In this document: positions 34,953 through 49,557 of the stretch, piece by piece | Layout: the number at the start of each line of letters is the position of its first letter | Numbering within the stretch: position 1 is the stretch's first letter | Assembly: GCA_973895155.1 (NCBI GenBank) | Contig: OZ316897.1 | Location: forward strand, 23,612,177 to 23,676,176 | Length of the DNA: 64,000 nucleotides | DNA from: Marsupella aquatica | Taxonomy: Eukaryota > Marchantiophyta | Direction: 5' to 3' | Position numbers and translations under genes: made by a program | The notes under the pieces: model-generated | Told to the model about the DNA's origin: nothing | The model's input: only the letters and a program-made list of their open reading frames with translations | Databases searched by the model: none

Positions 34953-37900
34953 GGGATGACACTGTAAACCCTAAACCATAAACCCTAAACCCTAAACGCT
35001 AACCCTTTTTTTTCTTTTTGCTATACTTGTCAAAAAAACGTGCTAGGCGAGCACGTAACGTTCCAAAACGTGCTATTTGCGCAAATCCACCAAAATGAAA
35101 CGTTTTACCAATACTTTAAAAAAGTCAAAATTACATAAAAAGCCAACTACTCGTACCCCTAGTTGTGATCACCTCGTCGCGATAGGAGCGTGGACTCACT
35201 CCTAGTATGCATACATTGGGGGTGATTCACCCCCAATCTTGACCATCCTCACCCCCAATGCACGCACCCCCAAAACTGGGGGCCACCCTCACCCTCAACC
35301 CCCATGGAACCCCTCCCCCACCCTCACCCCCAGCTCGTTACACCCCCAATGCTACATTAGGGTTGCACACGCCCCCATGTGCACGCACCCCCAAAATTGG
35401 GGGCCACCCTCACCCTCAACCCCCATGGAACCCCTCCCCCTCCCTCACCCCCAGCTCGTTACACCCCCAATGCTCAATTAGGGTTGCACACGCCCCCATG
35501 TGCACGCACCCCCAAAACTGGGGGCCACCCTCACCCTCAACCCCCATGGAACCCCTCCCCCTCCCTCACCCCCTGCTCGTTACACCCCCAATGCTACAGT
35601 AGGGTTGCACACGCCCCCATGTGCACGCACCCCCAAAACTGGGGGCCACCCTCACCCTCAACCCCCATGGAACCCCTCCCCCACCCTCACCCCCAGCTCG
35701 TTACACCCCCAATGCTCAATTAGGGTTGCACAGGCCCCCATGTGCACGCACCCCCAAAACTGGGGGCCACCCTCACCCTCAACCCCCATGGAACCCCTCC
35801 CCCACCCTCACCCCCAGCTCGTTACACCCCCAAAAGCTACAGTAGGGTGGCACTCGCCCCCTGGTACACGCACCCCGAAAATTGCGGGGTACCCCCACCC
35901 CTAGCCCCTCCAAAATGCGCACACAACAAACTGGGGGTCAAACTCACCCCCAATATTCAATAATCATACCAGTACTTAAAAAACTGGTATGCCACATGTG
36001 AAAACTGGGGATGACACTGTAAACCCTAAACCATAAACCCTAAACCCTAAACGCTAACCCTTTTTTTTCTTTTTGCTATACTTGTCAAAAAAACGTGCTA
36101 GGCGAGCACGTAACGTTCCAAAACGTGCTATTTGCGCAAATCCACCAAAATGAAACGTTTTACCAATACTTTAAAAAAGTCAAAATTACATAAAAAGCCA
36201 ACTACTCGTACCCCTAGTTGTGATCACCTCGTCGCGATAGGAGCGTGGACTCACTCCTAGTATGCATACATTGGGGGTGATTCACCCCCAATCTTGACCA
36301 TCCTCACCCCCAATGCACGCACCCCCAAAACTGGGGGCCACCCTCACCCTCAACCCCCATGGAACCCCTCCCCCACCCTCACCCCCAGCTCGTTACACCC
36401 CCAATGCTACATTAGGGTTGCACAGGCCCCCATGTGCACGCACCCCCAAAACTGGGGGCCATCCTCACCCTCAACCCCCATGGAACCCCTCCCCCACCCT
36501 CACCCCCAGCTCGTTACACCCCCAATGCTCAATTAGGGTTGCACACGCCCCCATGTGCACGCACCCCCAAAACTGGGGGCCACCCTCACCCTCAACCCCC
36601 ATGGAACCCCTCCCCCACCCTCACCCCCAGCTCGTTACACCCCCAATGCTACAGTAGGGTTGCACACGCCCCCATGTGCACGCACCCCCAAAACTGGGGG
36701 CCATCCTCACCCTCAACCCCCATGGAACCCCTCCCCCACCCTCACCCCCAGCTCGTTACACCCCCAATGCTCAATTAGGGTTGCACACGCCCCCATGTGC
36801 ACGCACCCCCAAAACTGGGGGCCACCCTCACCCTCAACCCCCATGGAACCCCTCCCCCACCCTCACCCCCAGCTCGTTACACCCCCAAAAGCTACAGTAG
36901 GGTGGCACTCGCCCCCTGGTACACGCACCCCGAAAATTGCGGGGTACCCCCACCCCTAGCCCCTCCAAAATGCGCACACAACAAACTCGGGGTCAAACTC
37001 ACCCCCAATATTCAATAATCATACCAGTACTTAAAAAACTGGTATGCCACATGTGAAAACTGGGGATGACACTGTAAACCCTAAACCATAAACCCTAAAC
37101 CCTAAACGCTAACCCTTTTTTTTCTTTTTGCTATACTTGTCAAAAAAACGTGCTAGGCGAGCACGTAACGTTCCAAAACGTGCTATTTGCGCAAATCCAC
37201 CAAAATGAAACGTTTTACCAATACTTTAAAAAAGTCAAAATTACATAAAAAGCCAACTACTCGTACCCCTAGTTGTGATCACCTCGTCGCGATAGGAGCG
37301 TGGACTCACTCCTAGTATGCATACATTGGGGGTGATTCACCCCCAATCTTGACCATCCTCACCCCCAATGCACGCACCCCCAAAACTGGGGGCCACCCTC
37401 ACCCTCAACCCCCATGGAACCCCTCCCCCACCCTCACCCCCAGCTCGTTACACCCCCAATGCTACATTAGGGTTGCACACGCCCCCATGTGCACGCACCC
37501 CCAAAATTGGGGGCCACCCTCACCCTCAACCCCCATGGAACCCCTCCCCCTCCCTCACCCCCAGCTCGTTACACCCCCAATGCTCAATTAGGGTTGCACA
37601 CGCCCCCATGTGCACGCACCCCCAAAACTGGGGGCCACCCTCACCCTCAACCCCCATGGAACCCCTCCCCCTCCCTCACCCCCTGCTCGTTACACCCCCA
37701 ATGCTACAGTAGGGTTGCACACGCCCCCATGTGCACGCACCCCCAAAACTGGGGGCCACCCTCACCCTCAACCCCCATGGAACCCCTCCCCCACCCTCAC
37801 CCCCAGCTCGTTACACCCCCAATGCTCAATTAGGGTTGCACAGGCCCCCATGTGCACGCACCCCCAAAACTGGGGGCCACCCTCACCCTCAACCCCCATG

Positions 37901-38126
37901 GAACCCCTCCCCCACCCTCACCCCCAGCTCGTTACACCCCCAAAAGCTACAGTAGGGTGGCACTCGCCCCCTGGTACACGCACCCCGAAAATTGCGGGGT
38001 ACCCCCACCCCTAGCCCCTCCAAAATGCGCACACAACAAACTGGGGGTCAAACTCACCCCCAATATTCAATAATCATACCAGTACTTAAAAAACTGGTAT
38101 GCCACATGTGAAAACTGGGGATGACA
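34953..38126 (+). repeat. Tail remnant plus short units A B2 A
   Basis: Nine bases corresponding to unit positions 1047-1055, then A (34962), B2 (36017) and A (37072), each 1055 bp. Confidence 0.94.
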
Positions 38127-40149
38127 CTGTAAACCCTAAACCATAAACCCTAAACCCTAAACGCTAACCCTTTTTTTTCTTTTTGCTATACTTGTCAAAA
38201 AAACGTGCTAGGCGAGCACGTAACGTTCCAAAACGTGCTATTTGCGCAAATCCACCAAAATGAAACGTTTTACCAATACTTTAAAAAAGTCAAAATTACA
38301 TAAAAAGCCAACTACTCGTACCCCTAGTTGTGATCACCTCGTCGCGATAGGAGCGTGGACTCACTCCTAGTATGCATACATTGGGGGTGATTCACCCCCA
38401 ATCTTGACCATCCTCACCCCCAATGCACGCACCCCCAAAACTGGGGGCCACCCTCACCCTCAACCCCCATGGAACCCCTCCCCCACCCTCACCCCCAGCT
38501 CGTTACACCCCCAATGCTACATTAGGGTTGCACAGGCCCCCATGTGCACGCACCCCCAAAACTGGGGGCCATCCTCACCCTCAACCCCCATGGAACCCCT
38601 CCCCCACCCTCACCCCCAGCTCGTTACACCCCCAATGCTCAATTAGGGTTGCACACGCCCCCATGTGCACGCACCCCCAAAACTGGGGGCCACCCTCACC
38701 CTCAACCCCCATGGAACCCCTCCCCCACCCTCACCCCCAGCTCGTTACACCCCCAATGCTCAATTAGGGTTGCACACGCCCCCATGTGCACGCACCCCCA
38801 AAACTGGGGGCCATCCTCACCCTCAACCCCCATGGAACCCCTCCCCCACCCTCACCCCCAGCTCGTTACACCCCCAATGCTCAATTAGGGTTGCACACGC
38901 CCCCATGTGCACGCACCCCCAAAACTGGGGGCCACCCTCACCCTCAACCCCCATGGAACCCCTCCCCCACCCTCACCCCCAGCTCGTTACACCCCCAATG
39001 CTACAGTAGGGTTGCACACGCCCCCATGTGCACGCACCCCCAAAATTGGGGGCCACCCTCACCCTCAACCCCCATGGAACCCCTCCCCCTCCCTCACCCC
39101 CAGCTCGTTACACCCCCAATGCTCAATTAGGGTTGCACACGCCCCCATGTGCACGCACCCCCAAAACTGGGGGCCACCCTCACCCTCAACCCCCATGGAA
39201 CCCCTCCCCCTCCCTCACCCCCTGCTCGTTACACCCCCAATGCTACAGTAGGGTTGCACACGCCCCCATGTGCACGCACCCCCAAAACTGGGGGCCACCC
39301 TCACCCTCAACCCCCATGGAACCCCTCCCCCTCCCTCACCCCCAGCTCGTTACACCCCCAATGCTCAATTAGGGTTGCACACGCCCCCATGTGCACGCAC
39401 CCCCAAAACTGGGGGCCACCCTCACCCTCAACCCCCATGGAACCCCTCCCCCACCCTCACCCCCAGCTCGTTACACCCCCAATGCTCAATTAGGGTTGCA
39501 CACGCCCCCATGTGCACGCACCCCCAAAACTGGGGGCCATCCTCACCCTCAACCCCCATGGAACCCCTCCCCCACCCTCACCCCCAGCTCGTTACACCCC
39601 CAATGCTCAATTAGGGTTGCACACGCCCCCATGTGCACGCACCCCCAAAACTGGGGGCCACCCTCACCCTCAACCCCCATGGAACCCCTCCCCCACCCTC
39701 ACCCCCAGCTCGTTACACCCCCAATGCTACAGTAGGGTTGCACACGCCCCCATGTGCACGCACCCCCAAAACTGGGGGCCATCCTCACCCTCAACCCCCA
39801 TGGAACCCCTCCCCCACCCTCACCCCCAGCTCGTTACACCCCCAATGCTCAATTAGGGTTGCACACGCCCCCATGTGCACGCACCCCCAAAACTGGGGGC
39901 CACCCTCACCCTCAACCCCCATGGAACCCCTCCCCCACCCTCACCCCCAGCTCGTTACACCCCCAAAAGCTACAGTAGGGTGGCACTCGCCCCCTGGTAC
40001 ACGCACCCCGAAAATTGCGGGGTACCCCCACCCCTAGCCCCTCCAAAATGCGCACACAACAAACTCGGGGTCAAACTCACCCCCAATATTCAATAATCAT
40101 ACCAGTACTTAAAAAACTGGTATGCCACATGTGAAAACTGGGGATGACA
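38127..40149 (+). repeat. Long unit L-c, 13 monomers
   Basis: 2023 bp with monomers starting from 38423 to 39875; B at both ends and A-type marks in monomers 6 and 7. Confidence 0.95.
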
Positions 40150-43100
40150 CTGTAAACCCTAAACCATAAACCCTAAACCCTAAACGCTAACCCTTTTTTT
40201 TCTTTTTGCTATACTTGTCAAAAAAACGTGCTAGGCGAGCACGTAACGTTCCAAAACGTGCTATTTGCGCAAATCCACCAAAATGAAACGTTTTACCAAT
40301 ACTTTAAAAAAGTCAAAATTACATAAAAAGCCAACTACTCGTACCCCTAGTTGTGATCACCTCGTCGCGATAGGAGCGTGGACTCACTCCTAGTATGCAT
40401 ACATTGGGGGTGATTCACCCCCAATCTTGACCATCCTCACCCCCAATGCACGCACCCCCAAAACTGGGGGCCACCCTCACCCTCAACCCCCATGGAACCC
40501 CTCCCCCACCCTCACCCCCAGCTCGTTACACCCCCAATGCTACATTAGGGTTGCACACGCCCCCATGTGCACGCACCCCCAAAATTGGGGGCCACCCTCA
40601 CCCTCAACCCCCATGGAACCCCTCCCCCTCCCTCACCCCCAGCTCGTTACACCCCCAATGCTCAATTAGGGTTGCACACGCCCCCATGTGCACGCACCCC
40701 CAAAACTGGGGGCCACCCTCACCCTCAACCCCCATGGAACCCCTCCCCCTCCCTCACCCCCTGCTCGTTACACCCCCAATGCTACAGTAGGGTTGCACAC
40801 GCCCCCATGTGCACGCACCCCCAAAACTGGGGGCCACCCTCACCCTCAACCCCCATGGAACCCCTCCCCCACCCTCACCCCCAGCTCGTTACACCCCCAA
40901 TGCTCAATTAGGGTTGCACAGGCCCCCATGTGCACGCACCCCCAAAACTGGGGGCCACCCTCACCCTCAACCCCCATGGAACCCCTCCCCCACCCTCACC
41001 CCCAGCTCGTTACACCCCCAAAAGCTACAGTAGGGTGGCACTCGCCCCCTGGTACACGCACCCCGAAAATTGCGGGGTACCCCCACCCCTAGCCCCTCCA
41101 AAATGCGCACACAACAAACTGGGGGTCAAACTCACCCCCAATATTCAATAATCATACCAGTACTTAAAAAACTGGTATGCCACATGTGAAAACTGGGGAT
41201 GACACTGTAAACCCTAAACCATAAACCCTAAACCCTAAACGCTAACCCTTTTTTTTCTTTTTGCTATACTTGTCAAAAAAACGTGCTAGGCGAGCACGTA
41301 ACGTTCCAAAACGTGCTATTTGCGCAAATCCACCAAAATGAAACGTTTTACCAATACTTTAAAAAAGTCAAAATTACATAAAAAGCCAACTACTCGTACC
41401 CCTAGTTGTGATCACCTCGTCGCGATAGGAGCGTGGACTCACTCCTAGTATGCATACATTGGGGGTGATTCACCCCCAATCTTGACCATCCTCACCCCCA
41501 ATGCACGCACCCCCAAAACTGGGGGCCACCCTCACCCTCAACCCCCATGGAACCCCTCCCCCACCCTCACCCCCAGCTCGTTACACCCCCAATGCTACAT
41601 TAGGGTTGCACAGGCCCCCATGTGCACGCACCCCCAAAACTGGGGGCCATCCTCACCCTCAACCCCCATGGAACCCCTCCCCCACCCTCACCCCCAGCTC
41701 GTTACACCCCCAATGCTCAATTAGGGTTGCACACGCCCCCATGTGCACGCACCCCCAAAACTGGGGGCCACCCTCACCCTCAACCCCCATGGAACCCCTC
41801 CCCCACCCTCACCCCCAGCTCGTTACACCCCCAATGCTACAGTAGGGTTGCACACGCCCCCATGTGCACGCACCCCCAAAACTGGGGGCCATCCTCACCC
41901 TCAACCCCCATGGAACCCCTCCCCCACCCTCACCCCCAGCTCGTTACACCCCCAATGCTCAATTAGGGTTGCACACGCCCCCATGTGCACGCACCCCCAA
42001 AACTGGGGGCCACCCTCACCCTCAACCCCCATGGAACCCCTCCCCCACCCTCACCCCCAGCTCGTTACACCCCCAAAAGCTACAGTAGGGTGGCACTCGC
42101 CCCCTGGTACACGCACCCCGAAAATTGCGGGGTACCCCCACCCCTAGCCCCTCCAAAATGCGCACACAACAAACTCGGGGTCAAACTCACCCCCAATATT
42201 CAATAATCATACCAGTACTTAAAAAACTGGTATGCCACATGTGAAAACTGGGGATGACACTGTAAACCCTAAACCATAAACCCTAAACCCTAAACGCTAA
42301 CCCTTTTTTTTCTTTTTGCTATACTTGTCAAAAAAACGTGCTAGGCGAGCACGTAACGTTCCAAAACGTGCTATTTGCGCAAATCCACCAAAATGAAACG
42401 TTTTACCAATACTTTAAAAAAGTCAAAATTACATAAAAAGCCAACTACTCGTACCCCTAGTTGTGATCACCTCGTCGCGATAGGAGCGTGGACTCACTCC
42501 TAGTATGCATACATTGGGGGTGATTCACCCCCAATCTTGACCATCCTCACCCCCAATGCACGCACCCCCAAAACTGGGGGCCACCCTCACCCTCAACCCC
42601 CATGGAACCCCTCCCCCACCCTCACCCCCAGCTCGTTACACCCCCAATGCTACATTAGGGTTGCACACGCCCCCATGTGCACGCACCCCCAAAATTGGGG
42701 GCCACCCTCACCCTCAACCCCCATGGAACCCCTCCCCCTCCCTCACCCCCAGCTCGTTACACCCCCAATGCTCAATTAGGGTTGCACACGCCCCCATGTG
42801 CACGCACCCCCAAAACTGGGGGCCACCCTCACCCTCAACCCCCATGGAACCCCTCCCCCTCCCTCACCCCCTGCTCGTTACACCCCCAATGCTACAGTAG
42901 GGTTGCACACGCCCCCATGTGCACGCACCCCCAAAACTGGGGGCCACCCTCACCCTCAACCCCCATGGAACCCCTCCCCCACCCTCACCCCCAGCTCGTT
43001 ACACCCCCAATGCTCAATTAGGGTTGCACAGGCCCCCATGTGCACGCACCCCCAAAACTGGGGGCCACCCTCACCCTCAACCCCCATGGAACCCCTCCCC

Positions 43101-46100
43101 CACCCTCACCCCCAGCTCGTTACACCCCCAAAAGCTACAGTAGGGTGGCACTCGCCCCCTGGTACACGCACCCCGAAAATTGCGGGGTACCCCCACCCCT
43201 AGCCCCTCCAAAATGCGCACACAACAAACTGGGGGTCAAACTCACCCCCAATATTCAATAATCATACCAGTACTTAAAAAACTGGTATGCCACATGTGAA
43301 AACTGGGGATGACACTGTAAACCCTAAACCATAAACCCTAAACCCTAAACGCTAACCCTTTTTTTTCTTTTTGCTATACTTGTCAAAAAAACGTGCTAGG
43401 CGAGCACGTAACGTTCCAAAACGTGCTATTTGCGCAAATCCACCAAAATGAAACGTTTTACCAATACTTTAAAAAAGTCAAAATTACATAAAAAGCCAAC
43501 TACTCGTACCCCTAGTTGTGATCACCTCGTCGCGATAGGAGCGTGGACTCACTCCTAGTATGCATACATTGGGGGTGATTCACCCCCAATCTTGACCATC
43601 CTCACCCCCAATGCACGCACCCCCAAAACTGGGGGCCACCCTCACCCTCAACCCCCATGGAACCCCTCCCCCACCCTCACCCCCAGCTCGTTACACCCCC
43701 AATGCTACATTAGGGTTGCACAGGCCCCCATGTGCACGCACCCCCAAAACTGGGGGCCATCCTCACCCTCAACCCCCATGGAACCCCTCCCCCACCCTCA
43801 CCCCCAGCTCGTTACACCCCCAATGCTCAATTAGGGTTGCACACGCCCCCATGTGCACGCACCCCCAAAACTGGGGGCCACCCTCACCCTCAACCCCCAT
43901 GGAACCCCTCCCCCACCCTCACCCCCAGCTCGTTACACCCCCAATGCTACAGTAGGGTTGCACACGCCCCCATGTGCACGCACCCCCAAAACTGGGGGCC
44001 ATCCTCACCCTCAACCCCCATGGAACCCCTCCCCCACCCTCACCCCCAGCTCGTTACACCCCCAATGCTCAATTAGGGTTGCACACGCCCCCATGTGCAC
44101 GCACCCCCAAAACTGGGGGCCACCCTCACCCTCAACCCCCATGGAACCCCTCCCCCACCCTCACCCCCAGCTCGTTACACCCCCAAAAGCTACAGTAGGG
44201 TGGCACTCGCCCCCTGGTACACGCACCCCGAAAATTGCGGGGTACCCCCACCCCTAGCCCCTCCAAAATGCGCACACAACAAACTCGGGGTCAAACTCAC
44301 CCCCAATATTCAATAATCATACCAGTACTTAAAAAACTGGTATGCCACATGTGAAAACTGGGGATGACACTGTAAACCCTAAACCATAAACCCTAAACCC
44401 TAAACGCTAACCCTTTTTTTTCTTTTTGCTATACTTGTCAAAAAAACGTGCTAGGCGAGCACGTAACGTTCCAAAACGTGCTATTTGCGCAAATCCACCA
44501 AAATGAAACGTTTTACCAATACTTTAAAAAAGTCAAAATTACATAAAAAGCCAACTACTCGTACCCCTAGTTGTGATCACCTCGTCGCGATAGGAGCGTG
44601 GACTCACTCCTAGTATGCATACATTGGGGGTGATTCACCCCCAATCTTGACCATCCTCACCCCCAATGCACGCACCCCCAAAACTGGGGGCCACCCTCAC
44701 CCTCAACCCCCATGGAACCCCTCCCCCACCCTCACCCCCAGCTCGTTACACCCCCAATGCTACATTAGGGTTGCACACGCCCCCATGTGCACGCACCCCC
44801 AAAATTGGGGGCCACCCTCACCCTCAACCCCCATGGAACCCCTCCCCCTCCCTCACCCCCAGCTCGTTACACCCCCAATGCTCAATTAGGGTTGCACACG
44901 CCCCCATGTGCACGCACCCCCAAAACTGGGGGCCACCCTCACCCTCAACCCCCATGGAACCCCTCCCCCTCCCTCACCCCCTGCTCGTTACACCCCCAAT
45001 GCTACAGTAGGGTTGCACACGCCCCCATGTGCACGCACCCCCAAAACTGGGGGCCACCCTCACCCTCAACCCCCATGGAACCCCTCCCCCACCCTCACCC
45101 CCAGCTCGTTACACCCCCAATGCTCAATTAGGGTTGCACAGGCCCCCATGTGCACGCACCCCCAAAACTGGGGGCCACCCTCACCCTCAACCCCCATGGA
45201 ACCCCTCCCCCACCCTCACCCCCAGCTCGTTACACCCCCAAAAGCTACAGTAGGGTGGCACTCGCCCCCTGGTACACGCACCCCGAAAATTGCGGGGTAC
45301 CCCCACCCCTAGCCCCTCCAAAATGCGCACACAACAAACTGGGGGTCAAACTCACCCCCAATATTCAATAATCATACCAGTACTTAAAAAACTGGTATGC
45401 CACATGTGAAAACTGGGGATGACACTGTAAACCCTAAACCATAAACCCTAAACCCTAAACGCTAACCCTTTTTTTTCTTTTTGCTATACTTGTCAAAAAA
45501 ACGTGCTAGGCGAGCACGTAACGTTCCAAAACGTGCTATTTGCGCAAATCCACCAAAATGAAACGTTTTACCAATACTTTAAAAAAGTCAAAATTACATA
45601 AAAAGCCAACTACTCGTACCCCTAGTTGTGATCACCTCGTCGCGATAGGAGCGTGGACTCACTCCTAGTATGCATACATTGGGGGTGATTCACCCCCAAT
45701 CTTGACCATCCTCACCCCCAATGCACGCACCCCCAAAACTGGGGGCCACCCTCACCCTCAACCCCCATGGAACCCCTCCCCCACCCTCACCCCCAGCTCG
45801 TTACACCCCCAATGCTACATTAGGGTTGCACAGGCCCCCATGTGCACGCACCCCCAAAACTGGGGGCCATCCTCACCCTCAACCCCCATGGAACCCCTCC
45901 CCCACCCTCACCCCCAGCTCGTTACACCCCCAATGCTCAATTAGGGTTGCACACGCCCCCATGTGCACGCACCCCCAAAACTGGGGGCCACCCTCACCCT
46001 CAACCCCCATGGAACCCCTCCCCCACCCTCACCCCCAGCTCGTTACACCCCCAATGCTACAGTAGGGTTGCACACGCCCCCATGTGCACGCACCCCCAAA

Positions 46101-47534
46101 ACTGGGGGCCATCCTCACCCTCAACCCCCATGGAACCCCTCCCCCACCCTCACCCCCAGCTCGTTACACCCCCAATGCTCAATTAGGGTTGCACACGCCC
46201 CCATGTGCACGCACCCCCAAAACTGGGGGCCACCCTCACCCTCAACCCCCATGGAACCCCTCCCCCACCCTCACCCCCAGCTCGTTACACCCCCAAAAGC
46301 TACAGTAGGGTGGCACTCGCCCCCTGGTACACGCACCCCGAAAATTGCGGGGTACCCCCACCCCTAGCCCCTCCAAAATGCGCACACAACAAACTCGGGG
46401 TCAAACTCACCCCCAATATTCAATAATCATACCAGTACTTAAAAAACTGGTATGCCACATGTGAAAACTGGGGATGACACTGTAAACCCTAAACCATAAA
46501 CCCTAAACCCTAAACGCTAACCCTTTTTTTTCTTTTTGCTATACTTGTCAAAAAAACGTGCTAGGCGAGCACGTAACGTTCCAAAACGTGCTATTTGCGC
46601 AAATCCACCAAAATGAAACGTTTTACCAATACTTTAAAAAAGTCAAAATTACATAAAAAGCCAACTACTCGTACCCCTAGTTGTGATCACCTCGTCGCGA
46701 TAGGAGCGTGGACTCACTCCTAGTATGCATACATTGGGGGTGATTCACCCCCAATCTTGACCATCCTCACCCCCAATGCACGCACCCCCAAAACTGGGGG
46801 CCACCCTCACCCTCAACCCCCATGGAACCCCTCCCCCACCCTCACCCCCAGCTCGTTACACCCCCAATGCTACATTAGGGTTGCACACGCCCCCATGTGC
46901 ACGCACCCCCAAAATTGGGGGCCACCCTCACCCTCAACCCCCATGGAACCCCTCCCCCTCCCTCACCCCCAGCTCGTTACACCCCCAATGCTCAATTAGG
47001 GTTGCACACGCCCCCATGTGCACGCACCCCCAAAACTGGGGGCCACCCTCACCCTCAACCCCCATGGAACCCCTCCCCCTCCCTCACCCCCTGCTCGTTA
47101 CACCCCCAATGCTACAGTAGGGTTGCACACGCCCCCATGTGCACGCACCCCCAAAACTGGGGGCCACCCTCACCCTCAACCCCCATGGAACCCCTCCCCC
47201 ACCCTCACCCCCAGCTCGTTACACCCCCAATGCTCAATTAGGGTTGCACAGGCCCCCATGTGCACGCACCCCCAAAACTGGGGGCCACCCTCACCCTCAA
47301 CCCCCATGGAACCCCTCCCCCACCCTCACCCCCAGCTCGTTACACCCCCAAAAGCTACAGTAGGGTGGCACTCGCCCCCTGGTACACGCACCCCGAAAAT
47401 TGCGGGGTACCCCCACCCCTAGCCCCTCCAAAATGCGCACACAACAAACTGGGGGTCAAACTCACCCCCAATATTCAATAATCATACCAGTACTTAAAAA
47501 ACTGGTATGCCACATGTGAAAACTGGGGATGACA
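40150..47534 (+). repeat. Seven short units, A B2 A B2 A B2 A
   Basis: Seven exact 1055-bp units in strict alternation. With the following L unit they make a 9408-bp block (40150-49557) whose unit order recurs at 51456-60863. Confidence 0.95.
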
Positions 47535-49557
47535 CTGTAAACCCTAAACCATAAACCCTAAACCCTAAACGCTAACCCTTTTTTTTCTTTTTGCTATACT
47601 TGTCAAAAAAACGTGCTAGGCGAGCACGTAACGTTCCAAAACGTGCTATTTGCGCAAATCCACCAAAATGAAACGTTTTACCAATACTTTAAAAAAGTCA
47701 AAATTACATAAAAAGCCAACTACTCGTACCCCTAGTTGTGATCACCTCGTCGCGATAGGAGCGTGGACTCACTCCTAGTATGCATACATTGGGGGTGATT
47801 CACCCCCAATCTTGACCATCCTCACCCCCAATGCACGCACCCCCAAAACTGGGGGCCACCCTCACCCTCAACCCCCATGGAACCCCTCCCCCACCCTCAC
47901 CCCCAGCTCGTTACACCCCCAATGCTACATTAGGGTTGCACAGGCCCCCATGTGCACGCACCCCCAAAACTGGGGGCCATCCTCACCCTCAACCCCCATG
48001 GAACCCCTCCCCCACCCTCACCCCCAGCTCGTTACACCCCCAATGCTCAATTAGGGTTGCACACGCCCCCATGTGCACGCACCCCCAAAACTGGGGGCCA
48101 CCCTCACCCTCAACCCCCATGGAACCCCTCCCCCACCCTCACCCCCAGCTCGTTACACCCCCAATGCTCAATTAGGGTTGCACACGCCCCCATGTGCACG
48201 CACCCCCAAAACTGGGGGCCATCCTCACCCTCAACCCCCATGGAACCCCTCCCCCACCCTCACCCCCAGCTCGTTACACCCCCAATGCTCAATTAGGGTT
48301 GCACACGCCCCCATGTGCACGCACCCCCAAAACTGGGGGCCACCCTCACCCTCAACCCCCATGGAACCCCTCCCCCACCCTCACCCCCAGCTCGTTACAC
48401 CCCCAATGCTACAGTAGGGTTGCACACGCCCCCATGTGCACGCACCCCCAAAATTGGGGGCCACCCTCACCCTCAACCCCCATGGAACCCCTCCCCCTCC
48501 CTCACCCCCAGCTCGTTACACCCCCAATGCTCAATTAGGGTTGCACACGCCCCCATGTGCACGCACCCCCAAAACTGGGGGCCACCCTCACCCTCAACCC
48601 CCATGGAACCCCTCCCCCTCCCTCACCCCCTGCTCGTTACACCCCCAATGCTACAGTAGGGTTGCACACGCCCCCATGTGCACGCACCCCCAAAACTGGG
48701 GGCCACCCTCACCCTCAACCCCCATGGAACCCCTCCCCCTCCCTCACCCCCAGCTCGTTACACCCCCAATGCTCAATTAGGGTTGCACACGCCCCCATGT
48801 GCACGCACCCCCAAAACTGGGGGCCACCCTCACCCTCAACCCCCATGGAACCCCTCCCCCACCCTCACCCCCAGCTCGTTACACCCCCAATGCTCAATTA
48901 GGGTTGCACACGCCCCCATGTGCACGCACCCCCAAAACTGGGGGCCATCCTCACCCTCAACCCCCATGGAACCCCTCCCCCACCCTCACCCCCAGCTCGT
49001 TACACCCCCAATGCTCAATTAGGGTTGCACACGCCCCCATGTGCACGCACCCCCAAAACTGGGGGCCACCCTCACCCTCAACCCCCATGGAACCCCTCCC
49101 CCACCCTCACCCCCAGCTCGTTACACCCCCAATGCTACAGTAGGGTTGCACACGCCCCCATGTGCACGCACCCCCAAAACTGGGGGCCATCCTCACCCTC
49201 AACCCCCATGGAACCCCTCCCCCACCCTCACCCCCAGCTCGTTACACCCCCAATGCTCAATTAGGGTTGCACACGCCCCCATGTGCACGCACCCCCAAAA
49301 CTGGGGGCCACCCTCACCCTCAACCCCCATGGAACCCCTCCCCCACCCTCACCCCCAGCTCGTTACACCCCCAAAAGCTACAGTAGGGTGGCACTCGCCC
49401 CCTGGTACACGCACCCCGAAAATTGCGGGGTACCCCCACCCCTAGCCCCTCCAAAATGCGCACACAACAAACTCGGGGTCAAACTCACCCCCAATATTCA
49501 ATAATCATACCAGTACTTAAAAAACTGGTATGCCACATGTGAAAACTGGGGATGACA
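47535..49557 (+). repeat. Long unit L-c, 13 monomers
   Basis: 2023 bp, B at both ends, same type marks as the L-c unit at 38127, eight units further on. Confidence 0.95.
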
